Origin: Streptomyces sp. NRRL S-1022
Lineage (GTDB): Bacteria > Actinomycetota > Actinomycetes > Streptomycetales > Streptomycetaceae
Direction: 5' to 3'
Assembly (NCBI RefSeq): GCF_000720135.1
Contig: NZ_JOIU01000016.1
Coordinates: 124,001-188,000 of the forward strand
DNA: 64,000 nucleotides
Positions 8,379-17,872 of this stretch are shown piece by piece. Under the pieces are notes generated by a model that did not search any database, was not told the DNA's origin, and saw nothing but the letters and a program-made list of their open reading frames with translations. Position 1 is the stretch's first letter, and each line of letters opens with the position of its first letter. The position numbers were made by a program, and so were the translations under genes.

Positions 8379-9086
8379 CTACTGCTCCAGCGCGTCCAGC
8401 GCCCCCAGCTGCTGCATCAGTCCCAGCTGGTCGTGCTGCCACCAGATGTCGGCGATCTTGCCGTTGTCGGCGAACCGGAACAGCGCCAGCCCCGTCATGG
8501 CGACGCGCCTGCCGGTCGGTCCGATTCCCAGGAAGTCGCCCGTGTGCCTCGCGTTCCACGTCCACCGCGCGCAGGCCCGGTCGCCCTGGGCGATCACGTC
8601 CTCGACGGTGAACGCGAAGTCGAAGGCGCCGCGCCACATCCGGAACTCGGCGCGGGCGTGGTCGAGCCCGATGGTGTCCTGCGGGTTCACCGGGTCGTGG
8701 CTGTGGACGTCCTCGTCCAGCAGGTCGTTGAGCGGCGGCAGCTCGCCCGGGGCCGCGAGCGCCTCGAAGAACCGCCGGACGGTGTCCACCACCGGGTTCT
8801 CGTCCCGTACGACGTCCAGATCGACGAACGTCGGCATCTCGTCGCACAGCGCGAGCATCTTCCGGAAGATCCGGCCGGTCTCCGGGAGGTTCGAGTTCCG
8901 CATCGCGTCCTCGTACGACGGGAACTCCACCACTTCCACGACGTGCGACGCGTCGGAGCGGTCCGTGCCGACCAGCGCGTGCGTCGCCGTCCGCTTCCCC
9001 TTGGTCTGCTCGACCCAGTCGTCGATGAGCCGGTTCATCTCGTCCAGCCGGCTCGTCCTGCACTCGATGAGCTGTACGAAGGTCAT
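8379..9086 (-). CDS. SnoaL-like polyketide cyclase / ester cyclase family protein
   Basis: A 235-residue cytosolic protein made of two alpha+beta parts. Residues 1-95 look like a dimeric ferredoxin-fold domain (FVQLIECRTSRLDEMNRLID, HVVEVVEFPSYEDAMRNSN). Residues 105-225 are a SnoaL/NTF2-like ester-cyclase domain with DVHSHDPVNPQDTIGLDHAR, MWRGAFDFAFTVEDVIAQGD, ARWTWNARHTGDFLGIGPTG and FADNGKIADIWWQHDQLGLM. Stand-alone SnoaL-like proteins of this type are widespread and mostly have no known substrate; there is no polyketide cluster here. The start is the ATG at 9084-9086, where conservation begins; an upstream in-frame ATG at 9137 would add a low-complexity leader. The TAG stop abuts the PglX remnant, marking the island's right edge. 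Confidence 0.8.
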   Translation of the reverse strand: MTFVQLIECRTSRLDEMNRLIDDWVEQTKGKRTATHALVGTDRSDASHVVEVVEFPSYEDAMRNSNLPETGRIFRKMLALCDEMPTFVDLDVVRDENPVVDTVRRFFEALAAPGELPPLNDLLDEDVHSHDPVNPQDTIGLDHARAEFRMWRGAFDFAFTVEDVIAQGDRACARWTWNARHTGDFLGIGPTGRRVAMTGLALFRFADNGKIADIWWQHDQLGLMQQLGALDALEQ

Positions 9087-9159
9087 GGCGCCGCCTCCGG
9101 CCCCCCTGGTCCGGTACCGTCCCGCCCATTTTCCCACCGGGACGGCCGCGCCACCGCCG

Positions 9160-9933
9160 CTACTGCGGCCCGTACTTGCGCCCCGTCCGGGAGCTGATCC
9201 CGCCCAGCAGCCCGCGCGGGGCCACCTTCACCAGCCCCATCAGCGCCTTGTAGCGGGGATCCGGGATGGACAGCGTCTTGCCGCGCGCGAGGTCGGCCAG
9301 GGCCGCCGCGACCAGCTTGTCGGCGTCCAGCCACAGCCAGCCCGGGATGTTGTCCGTGCCCATCCCGGCCCGCTGGTGGAACTCGGTGCGCACGAAGCCC
9401 GGGCACAGTGCCATCAGCCGGACCCCGGTGCCGGCCAGGTCCTTCGCCGCGCCCTGGGTGAACTGCACGACCCAGGCCTTGGAGGCGCCGTACGTGCCGC
9501 GCGGCACGAACGCGGCCACCGAGGCGACGTTCACCACCCCGCCCCGGCCGCGCTCGCGCATCGCACCGGCCGCCGCCGACGTCAGCCGGAGCACCGCCTC
9601 GCAGTGCACCTTGAGCATCCGCAGCTCGTCCGCCATCGCCACGTCCAGGTAACGGCCCTTGTTGCCGAAGCCGGCGTTGTTGATCAGCAGGTCGACCGGG
9701 TTCTTCCGGTCGCCGAGCCGGTCGGCGACCGCCTCGATGCCCTTGTCCTCGGACAGGTCGGCGGTCAGCACCTCCACCTCGATGCCGTGCCGGTCGTGCA
9801 GTTCCGTCGCCTGCTCGCGCAGCCGCTTGGTGTCCCGGGCCACCAGGACGAGGTCGTGCCCGTCCGCCGCCAGCCGGCGCGCGAACGCGGCACCGATCCC
9901 CGCGGTCGATCCCGTAATCAGAGACGTTGTCAT
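9160..9933 (-). CDS. Short-chain dehydrogenase/reductase (SDR)
   Basis: NAD(P)-dependent oxidoreductase of the classical SDR family, 257 residues. The cofactor loop is ITGSTAGIGAAFARRLA (TGxxxGIG, residues 6-22), the NNAG motif is LLINNAGFGNKGRYL near residue 85, and the catalytic Ser-Tyr-Lys set appears as NVASVAAF and YGASKAWVVQFTQG. An Arg after the second strand (VARDTKRL) favours NADPH. The C-terminal region (LDADKLVAAALADLARGKTL, PRYKALMGLVKVAPRGLLGG) resembles the DltE/YqjQ-type SDRs often acting on fatty-acid or ketone substrates; the substrate here is unknown. It starts at ATG 9931-9933 and stands alone, 73 nt from the SnoaL gene. Confidence 0.9.
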   Translation of the reverse strand: MTTSLITGSTAGIGAAFARRLAADGHDLVLVARDTKRLREQATELHDRHGIEVEVLTADLSEDKGIEAVADRLGDRKNPVDLLINNAGFGNKGRYLDVAMADELRMLKVHCEAVLRLTSAAAGAMRERGRGGVVNVASVAAFVPRGTYGASKAWVVQFTQGAAKDLAGTGVRLMALCPGFVRTEFHQRAGMGTDNIPGWLWLDADKLVAAALADLARGKTLSIPDPRYKALMGLVKVAPRGLLGGISSRTGRKYGPQ

Positions 9934-10007
9934 GGCCCAAGGGTAGTGACCGGGAACGGCGGCCTCCGCTGACCGGCTCGTCCGGTCCGGCCGCCTCCTG
10001 ACGCGGC

Positions 10008-10676
10008 TCAGGCCCCGTGTTCCGCCACGTACGCCCGGGCCCGCGCCAGCGTCTCGGTGTGCAGCGCCTCGCCCGCCGCGAGCAGCCGGGGCAGCAGCTC
10101 CCGCTCGGTGGTGACCGCGCGGAACTGCATCGTCGCCGTCACCCCGTGGTCCGGGCGGTGCACGATCTCGACCGGATCACCGGCCCGTATCTCGCCCGGC
10201 TCGATCACCCGGAGGTAGGCACCCGTTGCGCCCTTCTGTGTGAACCTCCTGACCCAGCCGCGTTCGCCCAGATGGCCCTGGAACGTGTTGCACGGGATGC
10301 GGCCCCCGGTCACCTCCAGCACCACCTCGGAGCCGATCCGCCAGCGCTCGCCGATCAGCGCCCCGGAGACGTCGAGACCGTCCGTCGTCAGGTTCTCGCC
10401 GAAGCAGCCGTTGGCCAACGGCCGGCCCAGTTCGCGCTCCCACACGTCGAGGTCCTCGCGGGCGTACGCGTACACCGCCTGGTCGTTCCCGCCGTGGTGG
10501 CGCGTGTCGCACACCGCGTCCCCGGCGAGTCCGCTCGCGCCGATCCCCTTGGGCCCCGGCGCCGCCACCCGCACGGGCCCGTCGGCCGGGCGCTTGTCGA
10601 TGCCGGTCAGGCCCTCCGGCTGGCTGGTGTAGGCGACCTGCCGGAGGCTGCCCAGATTGACGGAGAGAAGCTTCAT
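10008..10676 (-). CDS. MOSC domain protein (YiiM-like)
   Basis: A 222-residue MOSC-domain protein, a family related to the molybdenum cofactor sulfurase C-terminus that includes the N-hydroxylated-purine-detoxifying YiiM/YcbX enzymes. The conserved parts are GDAVCDTRHHGGNDQAVYAY, ANGCFGENLTTDGLDVSGAL, RIPCNTFQGHLGERGWVRRF (with the probable cofactor-binding Cys) and GAYLRVIEPGEIRAGDPVEI. It lacks the iron-sulfur and SH3-like parts of longer relatives. The ATG is at 10674-10676. It is divergently transcribed from the LysR gene, 80 nt away, so it is the natural candidate target of that regulator. Confidence 0.85.
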   Translation of the reverse strand: MKLLSVNLGSLRQVAYTSQPEGLTGIDKRPADGPVRVAAPGPKGIGASGLAGDAVCDTRHHGGNDQAVYAYAREDLDVWERELGRPLANGCFGENLTTDGLDVSGALIGERWRIGSEVVLEVTGGRIPCNTFQGHLGERGWVRRFTQKGATGAYLRVIEPGEIRAGDPVEIVHRPDHGVTATMQFRAVTTERELLPRLLAAGEALHTETLARARAYVAEHGA

Positions 10677-10756
10677 GCCCGCACGTTAAGTGATCGAGCC
10701 CCAAAGTGTCGACGCATTATCGGGCGCCACACCCAAGGCTGCCTTATGCTCAAGAG

Positions 10757-11665
10757 GTGATCGAGGCCCGTCATCTCCGCGTCCTGCGCGCCGTCGCCAC
10801 CACCGGCTCCTTCTCCGCCGCGGGGCGCCAGCTGGGCTGCACCCAGCCGGCCGTCAGCCAGCAGATGAAGGCCCTGGAAACCTCGGTCGGCACCCCGCTG
10901 CTGGTGCGCAGCGGGCGCGAGATGCGCCTCACCCAGGCCGGCGAGGCCCTGGTCCGGCACGCCTCCGGGATCCTCGCGGGGCTCACCGCCGCCGAGGAGG
11001 AGGTCGCCGCCATCGCCGGGCTGCGCGCGGGCCGGGTCCGGCTGGTCTCCTTCCCCAGCGGCAGCTCCACGCTGGTCCCCACCGCCCTGGCCGCCCTGCG
11101 CGCCGCCCACCCCGGCACCCGGGTCTCCCTGGAGGAGGCCGAGCCCCCGCGGTCCGTCGAACTGCTCCGCGAGGGCGACTGCGACCTGGCCCTGGCCTTC
11201 CGCTACGAGGGCGCGGCGGTCGCGGAGGAGTGGGACGACCTCGTCGTACGCCCCCTGCTCACCGACCGCCTGGTCGCCCTGGTGCCCGAACGGCACCGGC
11301 TCGCGCGCGCGGAGGCCGTCGCGATCGGCGAGCTGGCCCAGGAGCCCTGGATCGCGGGCTGCCCGCGCTGCCGCGGCCAGCTGATCGAGGTGTGCGAGGG
11401 GGCCGGTTTCGCCCCGCGCATCGACTTCGCCACCGACGACTACCCGGCCGTGGTCGGCCTGGTCGGCGCGGGCCTCGGCGTCGCCGTACTGCCCCAGCTG
11501 GCCGTGGAGTCGGTACGGCCCCGGGGCGTGCGCACCGTGCGGCTGGAACCGGCGGTACGGCGGGAGATCGTCGCCCTCACCCTGCCCGACCTGGCACAGG
11601 TGCCGGCCGTGTCGGCGACGCTGGAGCAACTGGCCCGGGCGGCGCGTCCGGCCGGGCGTGGCTAG
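10757..11665 (+). CDS. LysR-family transcriptional regulator
   Basis: A 302-residue LysR regulator with an N-terminal winged HTH (IEARHLRVLRAVATTGSFSA, CTQPAVSQQMKALETSVGTP, residues 1-60) and a periplasmic-binding-protein-like effector domain (about 90-295; VRLVSFPSGSSTLVPTALAA, DDYPAVVGLVGAGLGVAVLP). The start is GTG at 10757; TATGCT at 10745-10750 is a good -10 hexamer and would place the transcription start on or next to this GTG, so the mRNA is probably leaderless. The divergent MOSC gene is the likely target. The effector is unknown. Tandem 17-nt repeats begin right at its stop codon. Confidence 0.9.
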   Translation: MIEARHLRVLRAVATTGSFSAAGRQLGCTQPAVSQQMKALETSVGTPLLVRSGREMRLTQAGEALVRHASGILAGLTAAEEEVAAIAGLRAGRVRLVSFPSGSSTLVPTALAALRAAHPGTRVSLEEAEPPRSVELLREGDCDLALAFRYEGAAVAEEWDDLVVRPLLTDRLVALVPERHRLARAEAVAIGELAQEPWIAGCPRCRGQLIEVCEGAGFAPRIDFATDDYPAVVGLVGAGLGVAVLPQLAVESVRPRGVRTVRLEPAVRREIVALTLPDLAQVPAVSATLEQLARAARPAGRG

Positions 11666-11667
11666 GG

Positions 11668-11720
11668 GCTGGTGCGGCCAGGGACCGGTGCGGGTCGGGG
11701 GCCGGTGCGGGTCGGGGGTC
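11668..11720. repeat. 17-nt tandem repeat at the 3' end of the LysR gene
   Basis: Two near-identical copies of CCGGTGCGGGTCGGGGG start at 11685 and 11702, preceded by a degenerate copy at 11668 (GCTGGTGCGGCCAGGGA). The array begins 3 nt after the TAG stop codon. It is one of five such gene-end arrays in the window. Confidence 0.8.
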
Positions 11721-11736
11721 ACGCGGAGCGGGCCAC

Positions 11737-11756
11737 GGGCACGCGCGTGCGTGCCC
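11737..11756. terminator. Hairpin between convergent LysR and whiD genes
   Basis: GGGCACGC and GCGTGCCC form an 8-bp stem with a 4-nt loop. It lies between the converging 3' ends, 72 nt after the LysR stop and 36 nt before the end of whiD, where a bidirectional terminator would be expected. A 10-bp palindrome CCCATATGGG follows at 11767. Confidence 0.5.
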
Positions 11757-11791
11757 GGTCATGGTTCCCATATGGGTGAAGAAACGTTCCT

Positions 11792-12121
11792 TCAGTGATT
11801 CGAAGCGGTGTCCCCGCCGGTGGTGGACGCCGCCACCAGGCGGTTGCGTGCCCGCCCCATCAACTCCTCACGCTCGTCCTCGGTCAGTCCGCCCCAGACC
11901 CCGTACGGCTCGCGCACCGCCAACGCGTGCGCCGCGCACTCCGCACGGACCGGGCACCTCATGCAGACCTCTTTGGCCGAGTTCTCGCGAGCGCTCCGAG
12001 CCGCCCCGCGCTCGCCCTCCGGGTGGAAGAAGAGCGAGCTGTCCACCCCGCGGCAGGCAGCGAGCAGCTGCCAGTCCCACAGGTCCGCGTTCGGTCCGGG
12101 AAGGCGGGAGAAATCTGCCAT
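11792..12121 (-). CDS. whiD: WhiB-family iron-sulfur regulator WhiD
   Basis: A 109-residue Wbl protein that binds a [4Fe-4S] cluster through four cysteines: one in LLAACRG and three in VCMRCPVRAECAAHA (C-x2-C-x5-C). The family turn motif is YGVWGGLTEDERE and the basic C-terminal tail (GRARNRLVAAS) contacts DNA. Wbl proteins act with the primary sigma factor region 4. Divergent placement opposite bldM identifies it as WhiD, needed for spore maturation and septation in S. coelicolor. The ATG at 12119-12121 follows AAGGGGTC at good spacing. It shares a 381-nt control region with bldM. Confidence 0.92.
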   Translation of the reverse strand: MADFSRLPGPNADLWDWQLLAACRGVDSSLFFHPEGERGAARSARENSAKEVCMRCPVRAECAAHALAVREPYGVWGGLTEDEREELMGRARNRLVAASTTGGDTASNH

Positions 12122-12502
12122 TACGTGACCCCTTGTCGCCGTTCTGGGCGGATACGGTGCCAACGACCGTACATCTCCGGTCTAAGGAGATGAAAATATG
12201 ACTCATTGCGAATCTAGCCCCGGACACTGCAAAACGGGAAGAAAAAGGGCCAAATGGGGCATAGGTTGTGATGAAAACTTGTGGGTCCGTTCGGCATGTC
12301 TGCACCGTGTCGGTCCCCTCACGTAGAGTGCCGAAGACGGCACGCGGCCCCGTAACTCTTTCGAGTGACCGTCGTTGAGAGTGCGGAGGCGGTTGAAAAC
12401 ATAAGGGCTCGGGCAGGCGTCCGAGACGGTCGACCGCACAGGTGACGATTCCGTACCAGCCTGGAGGCTCAAGGTGACGCGCATCAGCTGCGGAGGGCGG
12501 TC
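12122..12502. promoter_or_regulatory. Divergent control region of whiD and bldM
   Basis: This 381-nt gap contains promoters for two sporulation regulators. It includes an AT-rich patch at 12180-12215 (unusual at about 50 percent AT in this genome), suited to the whiD promoter on the minus strand, and the bldM promoter described separately. No open frame or RNA gene is visible. Confidence 0.7.
12351..12378 (+). promoter_or_regulatory. Sigma-BldN-type promoter of bldM
   Basis: CGTAAC at 12351-12356 and CGTTGA at 12373-12378 are separated by exactly 16 nt. This equals the consensus recognised by the ECF sigma factor BldN (CGTAAC-N16-CGTTGA), and the bldM p1 promoter is a known direct target of sigma-BldN in S. 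coelicolor. Transcription would start near 12385, giving a 118-nt leader before the bldM ATG. Confidence 0.9.
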
Positions 12503-13114
12503 ATGACATCCGTCCTCGTCTGCGACGACTCCCCGCTTGCCCGAGAAGCGCTGCGACGCGCGGTCGCGACCGTGCCCGGTGTCGAGCGTGTGACGACGGC
12601 GGCCAACGGCGAGGAAGTCCTCCGCCGCTGGGGCGCCGACCGCTCCGACCTCATCCTGATGGACGTGCGCATGCCCGGCCTGGGCGGCGTCGAGACCGTG
12701 CGCCGGCTGCTGTCGGCCGACCCCGGCGCGCGCATCATCATGCTCACCGTCGCCGAGGACCTCGACGGCGTGGCCCTCGCGGTCGCCGCCGGCGCGCGTG
12801 GCTACCTGCACAAGGACGCCTCGCGCGCGGAGCTGCGCGCCACGGTGACGCAGGCCCTCGCCGACCCGACCTGGCGGCTCGCCCCGCGCCGCCTGCGCTC
12901 GGCCGAGATGGGCGCCGCGCCCACGCTCACCGCGCGCGAGATCCAGGTCCTGGAGGGCATGAGCCACGGCCGCTCGAACGCCGAGATCGGCCGTGAGCTG
13001 TTCCTCTCCGAGGACACGGTCAAGACGCACGCCCGGCGCCTGTTCAAGAAGCTCGGCGCGTCGGACCGGGCCCACGCGGTGGCCCTCGGCTTCCGCTGGG
13101 GACTGGTCAGGTAA
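12503..13114 (+). CDS. bldM: Atypical orphan response regulator BldM
   Basis: A 203-residue NarL/FixJ-type response regulator required for aerial hyphae and sporulation. The receiver domain (1-120) has the acidic pair in VLVCDDSP, the usual phosphorylation-site context LILMDVRMPGLGG and the switch residues in MLTVAEDLDG and GYLHKDAS. The C-terminal LuxR-type HTH (135-200) reads LTAREIQVLEGMSHGRSNAE, SEDTVKTHARRLFKKLGASD. No kinase gene is adjacent, which fits BldM: it works without phosphorylation as a homodimer on early genes and as a heterodimer with WhiI on late genes. It starts at ATG 12503 and is transcribed from the BldN promoter upstream. Confidence 0.95.
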   Translation: MTSVLVCDDSPLAREALRRAVATVPGVERVTTAANGEEVLRRWGADRSDLILMDVRMPGLGGVETVRRLLSADPGARIIMLTVAEDLDGVALAVAAGARGYLHKDASRAELRATVTQALADPTWRLAPRRLRSAEMGAAPTLTAREIQVLEGMSHGRSNAEIGRELFLSEDTVKTHARRLFKKLGASDRAHAVALGFRWGLVR

Positions 13115-13202
13115 CGATGCGGGGCCCTGCGGGCCGCCGGACACCGGTCACCATCCGGTACGGCTCCCGCGTGCGGCATCGGCACGGGCGGTCGGTCGGC
13201 TT

Positions 13203-13365
13203 GCCGGCGGGTGGCTCGCGGGCGGTTCGTCCGCCGGCGGGTGGCCGGCCGGTGGTTCGTTCGTCGGCGGGTGGCCCGTGGGCGGGCGGCCGGCCGGCGG
13301 GTGCTTCGCCGACGGGTGTCCGGCTGATGTCCCGCGCGCCGGAGCTGATGTCCCGTACGCCGGAG
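13203..13365. repeat. 30-nt and 21-nt tandem repeats downstream of bldM
   Basis: Four imperfect copies of a 30-nt unit start at exactly 13203, 13233, 13263 and 13293, each opening with G(C/T)CGGCGGGTG. They are followed by two copies of a 21-nt unit (CTGATGTCCCG...CGCCGGAG) at 13324 and 13345. Both periods are multiples of three and all six frames stay largely open, but I find no recognisable protein and no convincing start, so coding status is undecided. Confidence 0.75.
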
Positions 13366-14067
13366 GCCGACTCGACCACGGGCGTCCGGCCGGCGGGTGG
13401 CCCGTCGGCGGCCGGCTCGCGCACGTCCGGTCCGCTCACGGCCAGGCTCGGCCGGGTCGGTCCGGCGGATCGGTGGGCCGGGGGCGTGGTGCTCCCGGTG
13501 CTCCTGCATGGCGCCGTCGGGGAAGCGCGGGGTGGCCGGAAGGCGCCGTACGTCTTCCCTGCCGGTGTGCTCGCCGGCTCGCTTCGGGCGCTCGCGCGCT
13601 CCCCGGGCCGCTGCGCGCCGTACTCCCACGCCCGTGCGCGCCGAGGCGGCGCCCGGGCGGGCCGTGGCGTGCGGTGGCCGGCAGGGGCGCGGTGCTCGCA
13701 CCGTGACCGGGTCGCGCCTTGACGTGCGCGCGTGACGCCTCGGCGTCGCGGGCGGCGGGACGGGCAGGTCACCGCGCCCGGCACCCGGTCGGCACGGCCG
13801 TACGACACCGCCGTACCCGCAGGCCGGCGAGCGCGCCCCGCACCGGCGCCTGGTGGTACGCCCCGCGAAACAAAGCGCTCCGGCGCGCAAAGCGGCCCCA
13901 CACGGTACGCGAACGCGCCGGCGTACTGCACCCCCGAACCCCCTGGAGGGGCCCGTGCAAGTCGGCCCGCCGGACGCGCGCTGCTCGTTTCGGCGCGGAT
14001 GCCGCATCCTTGAGTTGTGGAGTCTCTCGGGGACGAGTCGGTCGAGCGGAAGGGGAGGGCGCAGGGA
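13366..14067. other. Long intergenic region bldM-shbA, no recognised gene
   Basis: About 700 nt of GC-rich sequence with long overlapping open frames on both strands, none with a recognisable domain. Together with the repeats before it, the bldM-shbA gap is 953 nt, the longest in the window. The promoter of shbA must lie in its last part. No RNA gene structure was recognised. Confidence 0.5.
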
Positions 14068-14745
14068 ATGAGTGCCGGCGCACCTGCTCATAACGCTTCG
14101 GTGCACAACCACGAACACGATGCGACGGACCGGGCGGCCTCAGGGCACCATGGACCGATGCGCGACGACGAGGCGGGCACGGCCCCTGGGGCGTTCGGTG
14201 CGCTCGTGCATCGTGCCGTCGACGGGGACGAGCAGGCCACGCACGATCTGCTCGCCCATGTCCACCCCTTGGCGCTGCGCTACTGCCGCACCCGGCTGTC
14301 CCGGCTGCCCGGCGACGCGCGCCACTTCGTGGAGGACCTCGCCCAGGAGGTCTGCGTGGCGGTCCTCCTGGCCCTGCCCCGCTACCGCGACACCGGCCGC
14401 CCCTTCGAGGCGTTCGTCTTCGCCATCGCCTCCCACAAGGTCGCCGACCTCCAGCGCGCGGCGATGCGCCACCCCGGGTCGACCGCGGTGCCGTCCGACG
14501 AGATGCCCGAGCGGCCCGACGACTCCCTCGGCCCCGAGGAGCGCGCCCTGCTCAGCAGCGACGCCGAGTGGGCCAAGAAACTGCTGGCCAACCTGCCTGA
14601 GAACCAGCGCGAGCTGCTCCTGCTGCGCATCGCCGTGGGCTTGACCGCAGAGGAGACCGGGCAGATGTTGGGAATGTCACCCGGCGCGGTCCGGGTGGCC
14701 CAGCACCGGGCGCTGAGCCGCCTCAGGGCGCTCGCCGAACAGTAA
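14068..14745 (+). CDS. shbA: RNA polymerase sigma factor ShbA (ECF family)
   Basis: A sigma-70 family protein of about 225 residues. Region 2 is seen in [40 protein letters not shown] and [19 protein letters not shown], and region 4 in [20 protein letters not shown] and [21 protein letters not shown]. Its place between bldM and guaB identifies ShbA, the ECF sigma factor that drives transcription of the principal sigma gene hrdB in Streptomyces. The start is uncertain: ATG 14068 follows a GGAGGG-type site at a rather long distance, ATG 14158 lacks one, and an in-frame start at 14017 is also possible. The conserved part begins near codon 48 of the chosen frame. No anti-sigma gene is adjacent. 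Confidence 0.88.
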   Translation: MSAGAPAHNASVHNHEHDATDRAASGHHGPMRDDEAGTAPGAFGALVHRAVDGDEQATHDLLAHVHPLALRYCRTRLSRLPGDARHFVEDLAQEVCVAVLLALPRYRDTGRPFEAFVFAIASHKVADLQRAAMRHPGSTAVPSDEMPERPDDSLGPEERALLSSDAEWAKKLLANLPENQRELLLLRIAVGLTAEETGQMLGMSPGAVRVAQHRALSRLRALAEQ

Positions 14746-14845
14746 TCCCCCCTGCGGAGAGCCCCCGTGGGTCCTCCGCTGAACAGGTACGCCATCGGTT
14801 CCGTACGAACATACGAAGCCCGAAGCGACCCCCTACCGTGGAATT

Positions 14846-16418
<1,573 letters not shown>

Positions 16419-16474
16419 CTCCTAGCTCCCAGGTCGCACGCGCGGGCCTCTCGCGCGCGCGTGAAGCCGGTCGA

Positions 16475-16506
16475 AGGGCGGCCCCGGACCATCCGGGGCC
16501 GCCCTT
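16475..16506 (+). terminator. guaB terminator
   Basis: AGGGCGGCCCCGGA and its complement TCCGGGGCCGCCCTT form a stem of about 14 bp with a small loop, 57 nt after the guaB stop codon. It separates guaB from the related gene downstream, which has its own ribosome binding site. Confidence 0.85.
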
Positions 16507-16563
16507 GTCGTACCCGTCGGCGATACTGGAAGGCGCTGCAACGCATAGGGAAAGGCCACCAAC

Positions 16564-17688
16564 GTGACTGAGATCGAGATCGGGCGCGGCAAGCGCGGCC
16601 GCCGGGCGTACGCCTTCGACGACATCGCCGTCGTCCCCAGCCGCCGTACGCGGGACCCGAAGGAGGTCTCGATCGCCTGGCAGATCGACGCCTACCGCTT
16701 CGAGCTGCCCTTCCTGGCCGCCCCCATGGACTCCGTGGTCTCCCCGGCCACCGCGATCCGCATCGGCGAGCTGGGCGGCCTCGGTGTGCTCAACCTCGAA
16801 GGCCTGTGGACGCGGCACGAGGACCCGCAGCCGCTGCTGGACGAGATCGCCGAGCTGCCCGCCGAGCAGGCGACCCGCCGCCTCCAGGAGATCTACGCGG
16901 CACCGATCAAGGAGGAGCTGATCGGCGCCCGCATCAAGGAGGTCCGCGACTCCGGCGTGGTCACCGCCGCGGCACTCTCCCCGCAGCGCACCGCCCAGTT
17001 CTCCAAGGCGGTCGTGGACGCGGGCGTGGACATCTTCGTCATCCGCGGTACGACGGTCTCGGCGGAGCACGTGTCGTCCTCGCACGAGCCGCTGAACCTG
17101 AAGCAGTTCATCTACGAGCTGGACGTCCCGGTGATCGTCGGCGGCTGCGCCACCTACACCGCCGCCCTGCACCTGATGCGCACCGGCGCGGCCGGCGTCC
17201 TGGTCGGCTTCGGCGGCGGCGCCGCGCACACCACGCGCAACGTCCTCGGCATCCAGGTCCCGATGGCCACGGCCGTCGCCGACGTGGCCGCGGCCCGCCG
17301 GGACTACATGGACGAGTCCGGCGGCCGGTACGTGCACGTGATCGCCGACGGCGGCGTCGGCTGGTCCGGCGACCTGCCCAAGGCGATCGCCTGCGGCGCC
17401 GACGCGGTCATGATGGGCTCCCCGCTGGCCCGGGGCACCGACGCGCCCGGCAAGGGCCACCACTGGGGCATGGAGGCGGTGAACGAGGAGCTGCCGCGCG
17501 GCCAGAAGGTCGACCTCGGCACGGTCGGCACGATCGAGGAGATCCTCACCGGACCGTCCCACACCCCGGACGGCTCCATGAACTTCTTCGGCGCCCTGCG
17601 CCGCGCCATGGCCACCACCGGCTACAGCGAGCTGAAGGAGTTCCAGCGCGTCGAGGTGACGGTCGCGGACAGCCAGCACCGCCGCTGA
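16564..17688 (+). CDS. GuaB3-type IMP dehydrogenase family protein
   Basis: A 374-residue IMPDH/GMP-reductase family protein without CBS domains, the GuaB3 type conserved next to guaB in actinobacteria. The N-terminus EIEIGRGKRGRRAYAFDDIA and VPSRRTRDPKEVSIAWQID are typical. The region corresponding to the catalytic loop reads GGGAAHTTRNVLGIQVPMAT, so the usual active-site Cys of IMPDH (GxGSxCTTR) is replaced by His; in this subfamily the activity is unproven and the name IMP dehydrogenase may be wrong. Further barrel motifs are VIADGGVGWSGDLPKAIACG and GSPLARGTDAPGKGHHWGM. The start is GTG 16564 with GGAAAGG upstream. It is followed by a strong terminator. Confidence 0.9.
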   Translation: MTEIEIGRGKRGRRAYAFDDIAVVPSRRTRDPKEVSIAWQIDAYRFELPFLAAPMDSVVSPATAIRIGELGGLGVLNLEGLWTRHEDPQPLLDEIAELPAEQATRRLQEIYAAPIKEELIGARIKEVRDSGVVTAAALSPQRTAQFSKAVVDAGVDIFVIRGTTVSAEHVSSSHEPLNLKQFIYELDVPVIVGGCATYTAALHLMRTGAAGVLVGFGGGAAHTTRNVLGIQVPMATAVADVAAARRDYMDESGGRYVHVIADGGVGWSGDLPKAIACGADAVMMGSPLARGTDAPGKGHHWGMEAVNEELPRGQKVDLGTVGTIEEILTGPSHTPDGSMNFFGALRRAMATTGYSELKEFQRVEVTVADSQHRR

Positions 17689-17712
17689 CCACCGGCACGC
17701 GCCCATGGCACG

Positions 17713-17751
17713 GCAGGGGCCGGTCATCCCGAGCGGATGACCGGCCCCTGC
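17713..17751 (+). terminator. Terminator after guaB3
   Basis: GCAGGGGCCGGTCATCC and GGATGACCGGCCCCTGC are exact complements giving a 17-bp stem with the 5-nt loop CGAGC. It begins 25 nt after the stop codon. One of the strongest hairpins in the window, it may also stop the convergent dehydrogenase transcript. Confidence 0.9.
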
Positions 17752-17775
17752 GCGTGCCGGCTTCGGCCGTGGCCC

Positions 17776-17872
17776 TTCGCAGCCGGTGCGCTGCGCGCCC
17801 GCTTCACAGCCGGTGCGCTGCCCCTGTTTCGCAGCCGGCGCGCTGCCGTCGTTTCACAGCCGGTGCGCCGCC
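17776..17872. repeat. 25-27-nt tandem repeat over the 3' end of the dehydrogenase gene
   Basis: Copies of TTC(G/A)CAGCCGG(T/C)GCGC start at 17776, 17803, 17828 and 17853. The last copy holds the final codons and the stop codon of the minus-strand nucleotide-sugar dehydrogenase gene (stop at 17854-17856); the other three lie beyond the gene, so the gene's terminal piece has been multiplied outward three times. Confidence 0.85.

Noticed and set aside
11767..11776. Palindrome CCCATATGGG near the 3' end of whiD
   Set aside because: Only 10 bp, between convergent 3' ends rather than in a promoter; no further support.
13107..13931. Minus-strand frame of about 274 codons over the repeats between bldM and shbA
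   Set aside because: No domain, no convincing ribosome binding site, and equally long frames exist on the other strand; left as unassigned repeat region.
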